Shown: positions 1 to 7,606, numbered from the stretch's first letter. The stretch is DNA of 9,658 nucleotides from Candidatus Omnitrophota bacterium (GCA_028717825.1 JAQUNB010000028.1:1-9658); one strand, 5' to 3'. Notes: generated from the letters alone by a model not told the origin. Program-made: numbers and translations.

Positions 1-3000
1 AGGCTTATTTTAGAGGCCGCTAGCGGTATATTCGAATCCTTTGGTGGGGAGGATCTCAAACTTAAGAAAGGCATGAGGCATGTGTCTCTCTTGACCGCAA
101 AAGGAAGGGTCGACCTTGAGTGCTTCGAAAATATGAATTTACGCGATAAAGAAAATAGTTACAATGTGCCTGTTCTTAACAACAAAATATCGTTCGAGGA
201 AGCTTATAACGAGATGTCCGGTGTAAGCGTGGAGGAACTATCCAAAAGAAGAAGGGAAACCATGAAAGCGTTCGCGCGATTTGAAGAAAAGGCCAAAAAA
301 TTTAAACCTCTAAAGTTCGGGACCAGCGGGCTTAGGGATATGGTCAGGAATATGACCGACATGGAGTGTTACATAAATACCCGGGGTTTTCTTAAATTTC
401 TAAAAGAAAAAGGCGAGATAAAGAGCGGTGCGAGTGTCGCGATAGCCGGTGACCGCAGGTCCAGCACCCCGAGGATAATCGCCGCGTGCATAAAAGCAAT
501 AGAAGATGAAGCGTGTAAAGCCTGTTATGCCGGGCTTATTCCGTCTCCGGCTCTCGCGTATTTTGCCATAACGAAAAGTATGCCGAGCATAATGGTGACG
601 GGCAGTCATATCCCCGACGACAGGAACGGGATAAAATTCACGAAAAAGTCCGGAGAAGTTTTAAAATCAGACGAACCGGATATATTAAAAAATGTCGCAC
701 GGGCGAGGGAAGAGGAATATACCAAGGATCAAAAAGATCTCCTATTCGACGAAAAGGGCGGTTTTAAAAAGAAGAGGAAGCTTCCTTCTTCGTCATACGA
801 AGACGAGGCAACGAAGCTTTATGTGAATAGATATAAGGAAGTTTTTCCAGCAGATTCGTTAAAAGGCAAAAAAATAGTTTTATACCAGCATTCGGCTGTC
901 GGGCGGGATATTATAAAGACCATTTTAGAATCTTTGGGCGCCGAGGTCATCCCGGCGGGGAGAAGCGAAAAATTTATTGCAGTGGATACCGAAAAGATCT
1001 CGAGGGAGACCAAGGAGCTCCTCAAAAAATATTCCGAAAAATATAAACCGTTCGCGGTGATATCCGCTGACGGGGATTCTGACAGGCCTTTATTCGCGGA
1101 TGAAAAAGGCGTTTTCCTCCCGGGCGATAAATTGGGCGCGCTTGTATCGCTTTATCTTAAGGCTTCGTTCGCCGCTGTGCCGATAAGCGCGAATGATGCC
1201 GTTATCGGTGCGCTCGGGCGTTCCGGTGTCAAGATCACACAAACGCAGATAGGGTCGCCTTATGTGGTAGAAGCGATGATAGACGAGCTTTCCAAAAATC
1301 CCGGCGGGAAAGTCGTCAGCTGGGAGTCGAACGGCGGTTTCCTATTGGGTAGTGACTGCGGGATAAACGGTAAAAATTTAAAGGCCCTGCCGACGCGTGA
1401 CGCGGTACTTCCTTGTGTCGCGGCGCTCATTTATGCCGTCAGCAAGAATATATCCGTCTCCGAACTTATCGATTCGGCCCTGCCGCACAGGTATACACAC
1501 GCCGATGTAGTGGACGATAAGACAAAAGGGTGCAAAGAATATAACGCGGATCTGGGTAGAAAGATCATAAAAGATTTTTCACCGGCAGATCCGGAGATCG
1601 CCGAAATATTTTTCGATACCAAAAAAATACGGATAAAAATGAGAGATGGCGGCGAAAGATCCGCTAGCAAAGAAGAGCTCGCTGGGATCGACCCGATAAA
1701 AGATAAAATATCATGGTATTTCCCGGAAAAAGAATTTGGCAGGATCCAGTCCGTGAATTTTATTGACGGAGTAAGGGTCAAGTTCAGCGGGAATGATGTT
1801 GTCCATATGCGTCCTTCAGGCAACGCACCGGAATTCAGGATATATGCTACGGCTGACACCAAACACAGGGCTGAGGATATAGTTAATATGCGTTTTGCAA
1901 TAATGCCGCGTATAATCAAGGACCTGTTGATTCTTTCAAAGACCGGGTCCTCCGTGGCAAAAATGTCCGAAAGTAAAATATTCGATATCGTTTGTGATCT
2001 GGTCGGGCAGGGCGTGCCGATCTATGTAAAGCCTTATAAAGAGCCGAAAGTGTGGGGGATAGACGGTATCGGCGAATATTGGTATGGCGCGGAAGCACGT
2101 GGAAAAAGTTCGACGGCGGTAGTTGATGGCAAAGAGGCGGATCTCTCGGCGGTCCTTAACATGGTGCCGGAAAAACTTTTGGGAAAACGGGTGGTCGAAA
2201 AATTCGGTAAATTTTTACCGCTTGTTAAAATATTAACGCCGCGCGGCCGTCTCTCGGTCCAGTTCCACGACAGAAAGAACGAATTATGGATAGTGACGGG
2301 TATTCATAGACTTTTTGTGCAGGGCAACCCGGAAATAATACTCGGGTTCAGTGAAAACCTTGTTAAGCAATATGGCTCGGGCGTTAATGAGGAATACAAA
2401 ACAGCTTTAATATCTTACGGGAGGGCGCTGAATGAGCTGATCGATCTTTTAGAGGAAAACGGCGGCGCGGCGCGCGAGGCTTTAGAAAGAATGAAAGACG
2501 CCGAAAAGTCCGCGGAACTTGTGGTAGAAGATATTCCCGAGTTGAGTGGGGCTCTTACCAATTTTAAAAGGTCAAAAGAGTGCCTCGAGGCTTTTTACGG
2601 CCGCGTAATCGTGGAACTGGGGGATGTCATCCCTATCCCGTCAGGGACCTTGCACGCATTGGGTGCAGGTATTGAGATCATTGAGCCGCAGGTACCCGGG
2701 CCTACGCAGTCGTTGGAAGACGGCGCGACCTATCCCGTGCGTTATGCTTTCCCCGAGTTCCCAAGAGAAGGCTCAAGCAAGGTGCTGGATGTTGACAGAG
2801 TTAATGAAATGAATCCATCTTCGGTGAAAAAGTGTCTCCCCGAAGTTTTAGAGGAAAGATCCGGAGTAAAACTTGAAAAATTGCCCGGTAATTTTAAAGA
2901 AGAGGGCTTGGAAGTTCACAGGGTAACCATGAAACAGGGTTCAATTAAGGAATATAAGAGTATAACGGGGATGCACAACTTTGCGCTTGTCTCTGGAAAT

Positions 3001-3147
3001 GCGGTCGTTTCTATCAAAGGGAAAAACTATGCCTTGCCTAAGGCCCAAGCTGGCGGGGAAATGCTGATAGTGCCGGCCTCGTGCAAAGAATTCAGATTAA
3101 AGGCCATAGAGAACTCGCAAATAATCGATACTTTTACTCCGGTATGA
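1..3147 (+). CDS. Phosphomannomutase / type I mannose-6-phosphate isomerase fusion, 5' partial
   Basis: Probably a bifunctional cytoplasmic enzyme linking mannose-1-P, mannose-6-P and fructose-6-P. Residues are numbered from the ATG at 73. The mutase part (about 78-610) has the phosphoserine loop TGSHIP with Ser178, the metal loop DGDSDR at 333-338, a sugar-recognition loop WESNGG at 417-422 and the phosphate-binding RPSGN starting at Arg580. The isomerase part (about 640-1024) has likely metal ligands Gln730 and His732 (VQFHD), Glu737 (ELW) and His861 (GTLHALG), plus Arg890 as the probable active-site arginine. Its length of about 385 residues matches stand-alone ManA. The frame is open upstream of 73 to the window edge, and ATG 73 has AAAGG only one base before it, so the true start probably lies outside the window. 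About 75 residues before the mutase core are unassigned. Phosphoglucomutase activity is an alternative for the first half. The domain calls are confident; the substrates are inferred. Confidence 0.88.
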   Translation, partial: RLILEAASGIFESFGGEDLKLKKGMRHVSLLTAKGRVDLECFENMNLRDKENSYNVPVLNNKISFEEAYNEMSGVSVEELSKRRRETMKAFARFEEKAKKFKPLKFGTSGLRDMVRNMTDMECYINTRGFLKFLKEKGEIKSGASVAIAGDRRSSTPRIIAACIKAIEDEACKACYAGLIPSPALAYFAITKSMPSIMVTGSHIPDDRNGIKFTKKSGEVLKSDEPDILKNVARAREEEYTKDQKDLLFDEKGGFKKKRKLPSSSYEDEATKLYVNRYKEVFPADSLKGKKIVLYQHSAVGRDIIKTILESLGAEVIPAGRSEKFIAVDTEKISRETKELLKKYSEKYKPFAVISADGDSDRPLFADEKGVFLPGDKLGALVSLYLKASFAAVPISANDAVIGALGRSGVKITQTQIGSPYVVEAMIDELSKNPGGKVVSWESNGGFLLGSDCGINGKNLKALPTRDAVLPCVAALIYAVSKNISVSELIDSALPHRYTHADVVDDKTKGCKEYNADLGRKIIKDFSPADPEIAEIFFDTKKIRIKMRDGGERSASKEELAGIDPIKDKISWYFPEKEFGRIQSVNFIDGVRVKFSGNDVVHMRPSGNAPEFRIYATADTKHRAEDIVNMRFAIMPRIIKDLLILSKTGSSVAKMSESKIFDIVCDLVGQGVPIYVKPYKEPKVWGIDGIGEYWYGAEARGKSSTAVVDGKEADLSAVLNMVPEKLLGKRVVEKFGKFLPLVKILTPRGRLSVQFHDRKNELWIVTGIHRLFVQGNPEIILGFSENLVKQYGSGVNEEYKTALISYGRALNELIDLLEENGGAAREALERMKDAEKSAELVVEDIPELSGALTNFKRSKECLEAFYGRVIVELGDVIPIPSGTLHALGAGIEIIEPQVPGPTQSLEDGATYPVRYAFPEFPREGSSKVLDVDRVNEMNPSSVKKCLPEVLEERSGVKLEKLPGNFKEEGLEVHRVTMKQGSIKEYKSITGMHNFALVSGNAVVSIKGKNYALPKAQAGGEMLIVPASCKEFRLKAIENSQIIDTFTPV

Positions 3148-3313
3148 AATTAACGTAAGTTGTTAACTACTTTCCGCAAAAGTTAAATGATAAAGTTATT
3201 TTTTATTGTAATTATATAAATAATACCTTTCGATGGATGAATTATATCGTAACGCATTGTAAATAAAGAAGTTATGAAAATAGAGTTATTTTTAAGGGCG
3301 GACAGACAATTTG

Positions 3314-3342
3314 TTGACATAATACCGTAATTCCTGTAAAAT
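3314..3342 (+). promoter_or_regulatory. Sigma70-type promoter for the permease operon
   Basis: The -35 box TTGACA (3314-3319) is a perfect consensus. A 17-bp spacer separates it from TAAAAT (3337-3342), which matches the -10 consensus at five of six positions. Transcription would start near 3349, leaving a leader of about 48 nt before the first permease. A loose inverted repeat, TTTCA (3345-3349) and TGAAA (3365-3369), sits at the predicted start and could be a weak operator or nothing. No good terminator separates the upstream fusion gene, so read-through from it is also possible. Confidence 0.72.
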
Positions 3343-3385
3343 AGTTTCACTTGTTTTTCGTTTCTGAAATTAACCTAATATAATC

Positions 3386-3389
3386 AGGA
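3386..3389 (+). promoter_or_regulatory. Ribosome binding site that fixes the first permease start
   Basis: AGGA ends eight bases before ATG 3398, a normal spacing. The TTG codon at 3395, directly before that ATG and in frame, would have only five bases. ATG 3398 is therefore preferred. Confidence 0.55.
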
Positions 3390-3397
3390 TTTCGTTG

Positions 3398-4306
3398 ATG
3401 GACAAGAAGGAATTTTTCGCACAGCTTCGCAGGCAAAAATGGTCTTACATTTTCATTAGTGTCCCATTTTTACTCTTCTTCATTTTTCAATTGGCCCCCG
3501 TTTTTATCTCGTTTCTCTGGTCTTTTACCGAATACGACGTAGTGCATCCTCCAAAATTCATCGGACTAGATAACTATATTAACATTTTTACGAATGACCC
3601 GCTTTTTCGGAAGTCTGTGATCAACACGATAATTTATGTCGTTGGTGTGGTCCCGTTAGGTGTATGCCTATCGCTCGTTCTTGCGGTCGCGATAGATCAA
3701 AAGATAAAATTCAAGAACTTTTTCAAATCGATATTTTTTCTTCCCACGGTCACGGCGATCGTCGCCGTGTCGGTCATATGGAAATGGTTATATGCGGGGG
3801 AGAAATATGGCCTGTTCAACTATTTAATAATGAAACTGGGGTTTCAGCCCGTAGACTGGTTGGCAAGCCCTATATGGACACTGCCCTCGATCATGATCAT
3901 GTCGATATGGGCGGGTCTCGGCTACAGCATGATACTTTTTCTTGCGGGACTACAGACCATACCGCAAGTCATGTATGAGATGGCGGAGATTGATGGCGCG
4001 GGATTCTGGTGTAAGCTCTTCCATGTAACTCTGCCCTTATTAAAACCGACTATAGTGTTCGTAAGTATGATGAGTTTTATTTTTAGTTTTCAGGTTTTCG
4101 AACAGGTTTATGTTATGACAGGCGGAGACGGGGCCATCGGCGGAGTACTGAACTCGGCGCTCACAATGGTTGCTTACTTGTATGATAAAGGTTTTACTAA
4201 GTTCCAAATGGGGTATGCATCGGCTCTTGCGTATATAATTTTCTTTTGTGTTTTTATCTTTACGATGCTGAACAAACGATTAATAAAAAGCAGGGTGGAG
4301 TACTAG
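3398..4306 (+). CDS. Sugar ABC transporter permease, MalF/UgpA type
   Basis: Inner-membrane subunit of a CUT1-type (oligosaccharide) ABC importer, 302 residues with about six membrane segments. The first is at about 16-40. The FIGLDNY stretch at 54-60 is typical of MalF/UgpA-like permeases. The cytoplasmic EAA loop that docks the ATPase is visible as EMAEIDGAG beginning at Glu194, followed by the usual LP..KP. Start ATG 3398 is chosen over TTG 3395 because of the AGGA at 3386-3389. The gene lies downstream of the strong promoter at 3314-3342 and ends one base before the next permease, so the two form an operon and probably a heterodimeric channel. The transported sugar cannot be read from the sequence; mannan-derived oligosaccharides are inferred from the neighbours. 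The family call is firm. Confidence 0.93.
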   Translation: MDKKEFFAQLRRQKWSYIFISVPFLLFFIFQLAPVFISFLWSFTEYDVVHPPKFIGLDNYINIFTNDPLFRKSVINTIIYVVGVVPLGVCLSLVLAVAIDQKIKFKNFFKSIFFLPTVTAIVAVSVIWKWLYAGEKYGLFNYLIMKLGFQPVDWLASPIWTLPSIMIMSIWAGLGYSMILFLAGLQTIPQVMYEMAEIDGAGFWCKLFHVTLPLLKPTIVFVSMMSFIFSFQVFEQVYVMTGGDGAIGGVLNSALTMVAYLYDKGFTKFQMGYASALAYIIFFCVFIFTMLNKRLIKSRVEY

Positions 4307-4307
4307 G

Positions 4308-5156
4308 ATGTGGCATGAATTGAACATGCGAAAAGATGCGCTAACTGTTAAGTTGTTCATCTATACCTTCCTGATAGCAGGTGCGGTTACAATGGTGCTC
4401 CCATATTTATGGATGTTCATAACGTCTATTAAGCCTTTAGAAGAGATACAATCTTATCCTCCTAGTTTTTTAGTAAAAAATCCCACTTTTGAGCCGTATG
4501 AGGATCTTTTCCGTTTAGTTCCGATGATACGGTATATATTTAACAGCCTTTTTGTCGCGGGCGCTATAACTTTATTTAATGTTTTTGCCGCGTCACTTGC
4601 AGGATATGCTTTTGCAAAACATAAATTCTGGGGCAGGGATAAGCTTTTCTTTATTTTGCTAGGGTCTTTGATGATCCCATGGCAGGTAAATATTATCCCC
4701 GGATTTATAATCGTGAAAACCTTGGGATGGCTTAATACCTATAGAGGGCTCATAATCCCATCAATGGCATGCTGTGCGTTCGGGATCTTTCTCAATAGGC
4801 AATACATATCCAGTATTCCGGATGACTTGATCGATACGGCAAAGATCGATGGTTGCAGTGAATTCATGATATACCGACACGTGATTTTACCTTTAATTAA
4901 ACCTGTTGTTGCGACTCTCGCGATCTTTACTTTTATACAACAGTGGAATAATTTTGTATGGCCTTTAGTAATAATCCATACCAGCGATATGAGGACGGTA
5001 CCCTTGGCGCTTACTGTGCTGACGGGTCAATTCGGGGCGAACTTTGCGATGGTAATGGCCGGTGCGGTCGTCGCGACCCTGCCGATGCTTGTAGTATATC
5101 TTGTGTTCCAGAAATATATCATTAAAGGTATTGCGATGACGGGGCTCAAAGGGTAA
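4308..5156 (+). CDS. Sugar ABC transporter permease, MalG/UgpE type
   Basis: Second inner-membrane subunit of the same CUT1-type importer, 282 residues. The N-terminal membrane segment (about 15-38) is followed by PYLWMFITSIKP (32-43), typical of MalG-like permeases. The ATPase-docking EAA loop reads DTAKIDGC from Asp176 and continues with LPLIKP. ATG 4308 comes one base after the TAG of the previous gene. GGTGGAG at 4294-4300, inside the preceding coding region, gives a seven-base spacing, so translation is probably coupled. No solute-binding protein or ATPase follows. Instead a lipoprotein glycosidase begins 90 bases downstream, which suggests that the shared ATPase and the binding protein are encoded elsewhere. 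Confidence 0.93.
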   Translation: MWHELNMRKDALTVKLFIYTFLIAGAVTMVLPYLWMFITSIKPLEEIQSYPPSFLVKNPTFEPYEDLFRLVPMIRYIFNSLFVAGAITLFNVFAASLAGYAFAKHKFWGRDKLFFILLGSLMIPWQVNIIPGFIIVKTLGWLNTYRGLIIPSMACCAFGIFLNRQYISSIPDDLIDTAKIDGCSEFMIYRHVILPLIKPVVATLAIFTFIQQWNNFVWPLVIIHTSDMRTVPLALTVLTGQFGANFAMVMAGAVVATLPMLVVYLVFQKYIIKGIAMTGLKG

Positions 5157-5169
5157 TAGAAGTTAATTG

Positions 5170-5228
5170 AGGTTACATAAAAGGTTGCTTGGGGTTGGAT
5201 AAGGGTACATTGAAGGTAAGTAAGGTTA
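5170..5228 (+). repeat. Phased AGGTT-like hexamer repeats
   Basis: Six degenerate copies of an AGGTTA-like motif start at 5170 (AGGTTA), 5182 (AGGTTG), 5192 (GGGTTG), 5202 (AGGGTA), 5214 (AGGTAA) and 5223 (AGGTTA). The steps are 12, 10, 10, 12 and 9 bases, a mean of 10.6, close to one DNA helical turn. They fill most of the gap between the permeases and the lipoprotein glycosidase, on the G-rich strand. They could be a protein-binding array, a leader with repeated ribosome-binding-like sites, or low-complexity drift. No -10/-35 pair is visible here. Confidence 0.4.
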
Positions 5229-5246
5229 ATTTAAAGAAAGGATAAG

Positions 5247-6887
5247 ATGAGAAAATTATATTTTACGGTTCTTGCATGTTTACTGGGCGCGGCTGTGGCG
5301 GTATCCGGATGTCAAAATAAACAAGCTGACGCAGTCAGTAAACCGGAGGTTGTAAAAGAAGAGAAACAAAAGGAAGAGCAAGTAAAACTTGATTTTGTGG
5401 AAGTAGGCGAAGGTGAAAATTCTGTGTATCTAAATGTGTCGGCGGCGGAAGCTTCAAGCTTCGATACTACACCGGATTGGGCGCCAGAACCGAACCCTAT
5501 GGCGGTATCTGATGGTAATATGCTGACGAGGTGGTCGAGTGATTATAGCGAGAACCAACAGTGGATCTCGTTCGATCTCGGCGTAGAAAGCGTCTTAAGC
5601 GAAGTTGTAATAAAATGGGAGAGGGCCTACGCTTCTGAATACGCGATCTTGGTCTCTAAAGATAACGTTAACTGGGGTGAAGTCTATCGCGATGCGAATG
5701 CGCAAGGCGGTGCGACGGACGCCGTTTTTAAACCCACGAAATGCCAATATGTAAAAATACTTTGTGTAAAAAAGGCCAATGAGGAATGGGGTATATCCAT
5801 TTGGGAAGTAGAGATGTATGGCCCCCAGAGCTACAATCCGCAAGCTACTGTCACAAAAGAAGAATATATGAGTAGAGGTGTTGATGAAGCAAAAAAGAAA
5901 GAAGCGGAAGAACTTATCGCGAGTATGGTGAGCCCAGTGGTTCCGATAAGTGAAAAACCGTTTCAAAAAGGAGTTGTTTATACTTCATGGATGGCGGACG
6001 AGCTTTCAAGCCCGGCTTCCGATTTGATGCTTACTTATGTAAAAGAATCGGGTTTTGATACGGTCGCCATTATGGTCCCTGCATATCAGGATGGAACAAA
6101 ATCGGAAGTTATCTATTCTAACGATAAGCCGAACGGTGATACACCCACCGAAGCTTCTGTAAAACATGCGATAGATGTTAGCCATCAAATAGGCATGAGA
6201 GTAATGGTAAAACCTCATGTTGACCCAAGAACGGGCGAGGCCCGCGTAAATATCCTGCCGTCCGATCCGTGGTTCGACAGCTATAGGGATTTTGTACTTC
6301 GATATGCTAAATTGGCGCAGGATAATAATGCTGAGATATTTTCTATAGGTACAGAATTAGAGGCAACAACTTTTGATGCGTGGTCCGCGAGGTGGGATGA
6401 TATAATAGGTAAGGTAAGGGAAGTTTATAAGGGGACCCTAACTTATTCCGCGAACTGGACAGAATACAAAGAAGTTCCTTTCTGGGATAAACTTGATCTT
6501 ATCGGGATCGATGCATATTTTCCGCTTAGTATGAATGAGAAACCTACCTTAGAGGAATTGGTCAAGGCATGGAGCGAAAAAGCCGATGAAATCGAGAAGT
6601 GGCTTATTGAGAAAAATCTCACGGAAAAAGGCGTAATCTTCACGGAAGTGGGATATCCGTCGTCAGAAGGTGCCGCGAAACAACCATGGGCCGCGATATC
6701 GAATATAGAGTCACAGGAAGAACAAGCGAATTGTTTGGAAGCCATGTTTCAGGTCTTATCAACAAGGCCTTGGTTCAAGGGGTACTATGTATGGCAGTAT
6801 TTTCCGCAGGACAGATGGAGTCCGCTCGGGTTTACCGTAAAAGGCAAGAAAGCGGAAGAAGTTATAAAGAAATATACAAAAGAATAA
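5247..6887 (+). CDS. Lipoprotein glycoside hydrolase, F5/8-type C (CBM32-like) plus GH113-like domain
   Basis: Probable surface or periplasmic beta-mannanase-type enzyme, 546 residues. A type II signal peptide ends in the lipobox VSGC with Cys22; the following Gln gives no inner-membrane retention signal. A Lys/Glu/Gln-rich linker (23-58) leads to a discoidin-like module (59-192) with TRWSS around Trp96 and a WEVEMYG ending. A short helical linker precedes the TIM barrel (239-546). In the barrel, Glu370 in IGTELE is the likely acid/base and Glu467 in FTEVGY the likely nucleophile, as expected for a retaining clan GH-A enzyme. WDKLDLIGIDAYFPL-type strands resemble GH113. AAAGGA at 5237-5242 sits four bases before the ATG. 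The barrel is paralogous to that of the last complete gene in the window. Family assignment is good; mannan as the substrate is inferred. Confidence 0.82.
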   Translation: MRKLYFTVLACLLGAAVAVSGCQNKQADAVSKPEVVKEEKQKEEQVKLDFVEVGEGENSVYLNVSAAEASSFDTTPDWAPEPNPMAVSDGNMLTRWSSDYSENQQWISFDLGVESVLSEVVIKWERAYASEYAILVSKDNVNWGEVYRDANAQGGATDAVFKPTKCQYVKILCVKKANEEWGISIWEVEMYGPQSYNPQATVTKEEYMSRGVDEAKKKEAEELIASMVSPVVPISEKPFQKGVVYTSWMADELSSPASDLMLTYVKESGFDTVAIMVPAYQDGTKSEVIYSNDKPNGDTPTEASVKHAIDVSHQIGMRVMVKPHVDPRTGEARVNILPSDPWFDSYRDFVLRYAKLAQDNNAEIFSIGTELEATTFDAWSARWDDIIGKVREVYKGTLTYSANWTEYKEVPFWDKLDLIGIDAYFPLSMNEKPTLEELVKAWSEKADEIEKWLIEKNLTEKGVIFTEVGYPSSEGAAKQPWAAISNIESQEEQANCLEAMFQVLSTRPWFKGYYVWQYFPQDRWSPLGFTVKGKKAEEVIKKYTKE

Positions 6888-6893
6888 AATAAA

Positions 6894-6900
6894 AGGAGGA
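6894..6900 (+). promoter_or_regulatory. Near-perfect ribosome binding site
   Basis: AGGAGGA lies six bases before ATG 6907 and is the strongest Shine-Dalgarno sequence in the window. It sits in the 19-base gap after the lipoprotein glycosidase. This suggests that the small secreted protein is translated at a higher level than its operon neighbours. Confidence 0.7.
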
Positions 6901-6906
6901 AATAAA

Positions 6907-7503
6907 ATGAAAAAGGTATTGTTTATAGTCGCGTCCGTGTGTATATTGTTCGCAGGAATAATATCGCATGCAGAAGAGCAGCAGCAAACTGTTCTTTTTA
7001 ATTATGAAAATGGTCTTCAAGGATGGGAGATCCCGGATTGGGCATATGAAAAACCGGATCATGTCCAAAAAGAGATATCGCAATCGTCTGATTACGCCTC
7101 AGAAGGGACCTCAAGCTTAAAGATCGATGCGAATTTCCCGGGCGGTAGATGGACAGGCGCTATAATCGAGATCATGCAATATTACGACTGGAGCGATTAC
7201 AAGAAACTGGCATGCGACATTTATATACCAAAAGATGCTCCGCTTGGTCTGAAGGCAAAAATGATATTAACCGTTGGCGATAGCTGGAAATGGGTCGAAA
7301 TGAGTAAATCTTATAGTCTCGTTCCGGGCGAGTGGGTAACCGTGGAAGCCGATATCGCCCCCGGAAGTATCGACTGGAGGAGAGTACAGGTTGACGAAAC
7401 GTTCCGCAAAGATATAAGGAAGATCGATATCAGGATAGACTCCAACAATAAGCCGGCGTATGAAGGCCCGATCTATATTGACAACGTAAGGGTAATAAAG
7501 TAA
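6907..7503 (+). CDS. Secreted carbohydrate-binding-module-like protein
   Basis: A 198-residue exported protein. A Sec signal peptide has a Lys-Lys start, a hydrophobic core at 4-19 and a likely signal peptidase I site after Ala22 (SHA/EE). The rest (29-198) is one domain that looks like a beta-sandwich carbohydrate-binding module: an opening FNYENGLQGW, an ASEGTSSLKI stretch, GGRWT around Trp82, the block KDAPLGLKAK at 109-118, and a closing IYIDNVR typical of such modules. No catalytic domain or membrane anchor follows. It is clearly paralogous to the next gene, with about 97 of 168 positions identical in a hand alignment. It sits 19 bases after a GH113-like lipoprotein gene, so it may help that enzyme bind its polysaccharide. 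The family (CBM27, CBM11 or an unnamed group) could not be settled by eye, and binding itself is inferred. Confidence 0.72.
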   Translation: MKKVLFIVASVCILFAGIISHAEEQQQTVLFNYENGLQGWEIPDWAYEKPDHVQKEISQSSDYASEGTSSLKIDANFPGGRWTGAIIEIMQYYDWSDYKKLACDIYIPKDAPLGLKAKMILTVGDSWKWVEMSKSYSLVPGEWVTVEADIAPGSIDWRRVQVDETFRKDIRKIDIRIDSNNKPAYEGPIYIDNVRVIK

Positions 7504-7528
7504 TTTGCGTAATAACTTGTTTTTTTCA

Positions 7529-7558
7529 TTGTCAGGCTGTAATTTTAGATGATAGAAT
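7529..7558 (+). promoter_or_regulatory. Candidate internal sigma70 promoter
   Basis: TTGTCA (7529-7534) and TAGAAT (7553-7558) each match the consensus at five of six positions and are 18 bp apart. Transcription would begin near 7565 and serve the lipoprotein binding protein and the second GH113-like enzyme. The promoter lies almost entirely within the long palindrome at 7531-7584. The two readings compete: a structured read-through RNA, or a start site inside the palindrome. Confidence 0.45.
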
Positions 7559-7584
7559 GTTTTCATCTGGAGTTATGGCCTGAC
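7531..7584 (+). other. Long intergenic RNA hairpin
   Basis: Bases 7531-7552 pair with 7563-7584 without a bulge, giving 22 consecutive pairs around a 10-base loop. The base of the stem is GTCAGGC against GCCTGAC. Five of the pairs are G-U wobbles (7538, 7539, 7543, 7545 and 7546 on the 5' arm) and the rest are Watson-Crick. The wobbles work only in RNA copied in the + direction; on the other strand they would be A-C mismatches. No U-run follows, so it is not a normal terminator. It may set mRNA stability or processing between the two paralogous binding-protein genes. Confidence 0.7.
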
Positions 7585-7600
7585 GTTTGAAGTTTAAAAG

Positions 7601-7606
7601 AAGGGG
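7601..7606 (+). promoter_or_regulatory. Ribosome binding site that fixes the lipoprotein start
   Basis: AAGGGG ends seven bases before ATG 7614. It lies inside the longer frame that would begin at TTG 7587, and no comparable site precedes that TTG. ATG 7614 is therefore the likely start, and it also gives a normal-length lipoprotein signal. Confidence 0.6.

Noticed and set aside
1431..1919. 162-residue minus-strand ORF inside the fusion gene
   Set aside because: It lies wholly within conserved mutase sequence on the other strand and has no recognisable domain. The same holds for the other minus-strand frames.
3163..3186. TTAACT/AGTTAA stem as a terminator after the fusion gene
   Set aside because: The stem is six mostly A-T pairs, and the T-run at about 3199 starts some 12 bases beyond it.
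3395..3397. TTG as start of the first permease
   Set aside because: ATG 3398 directly follows in frame and has the better spacing to AGGA at 3386-3389.
7531..7584. The long hairpin as a rho-independent terminator
   Set aside because: The T-run lies before the hairpin (7519-7526) rather than after it, and the bases following the stem are mixed.
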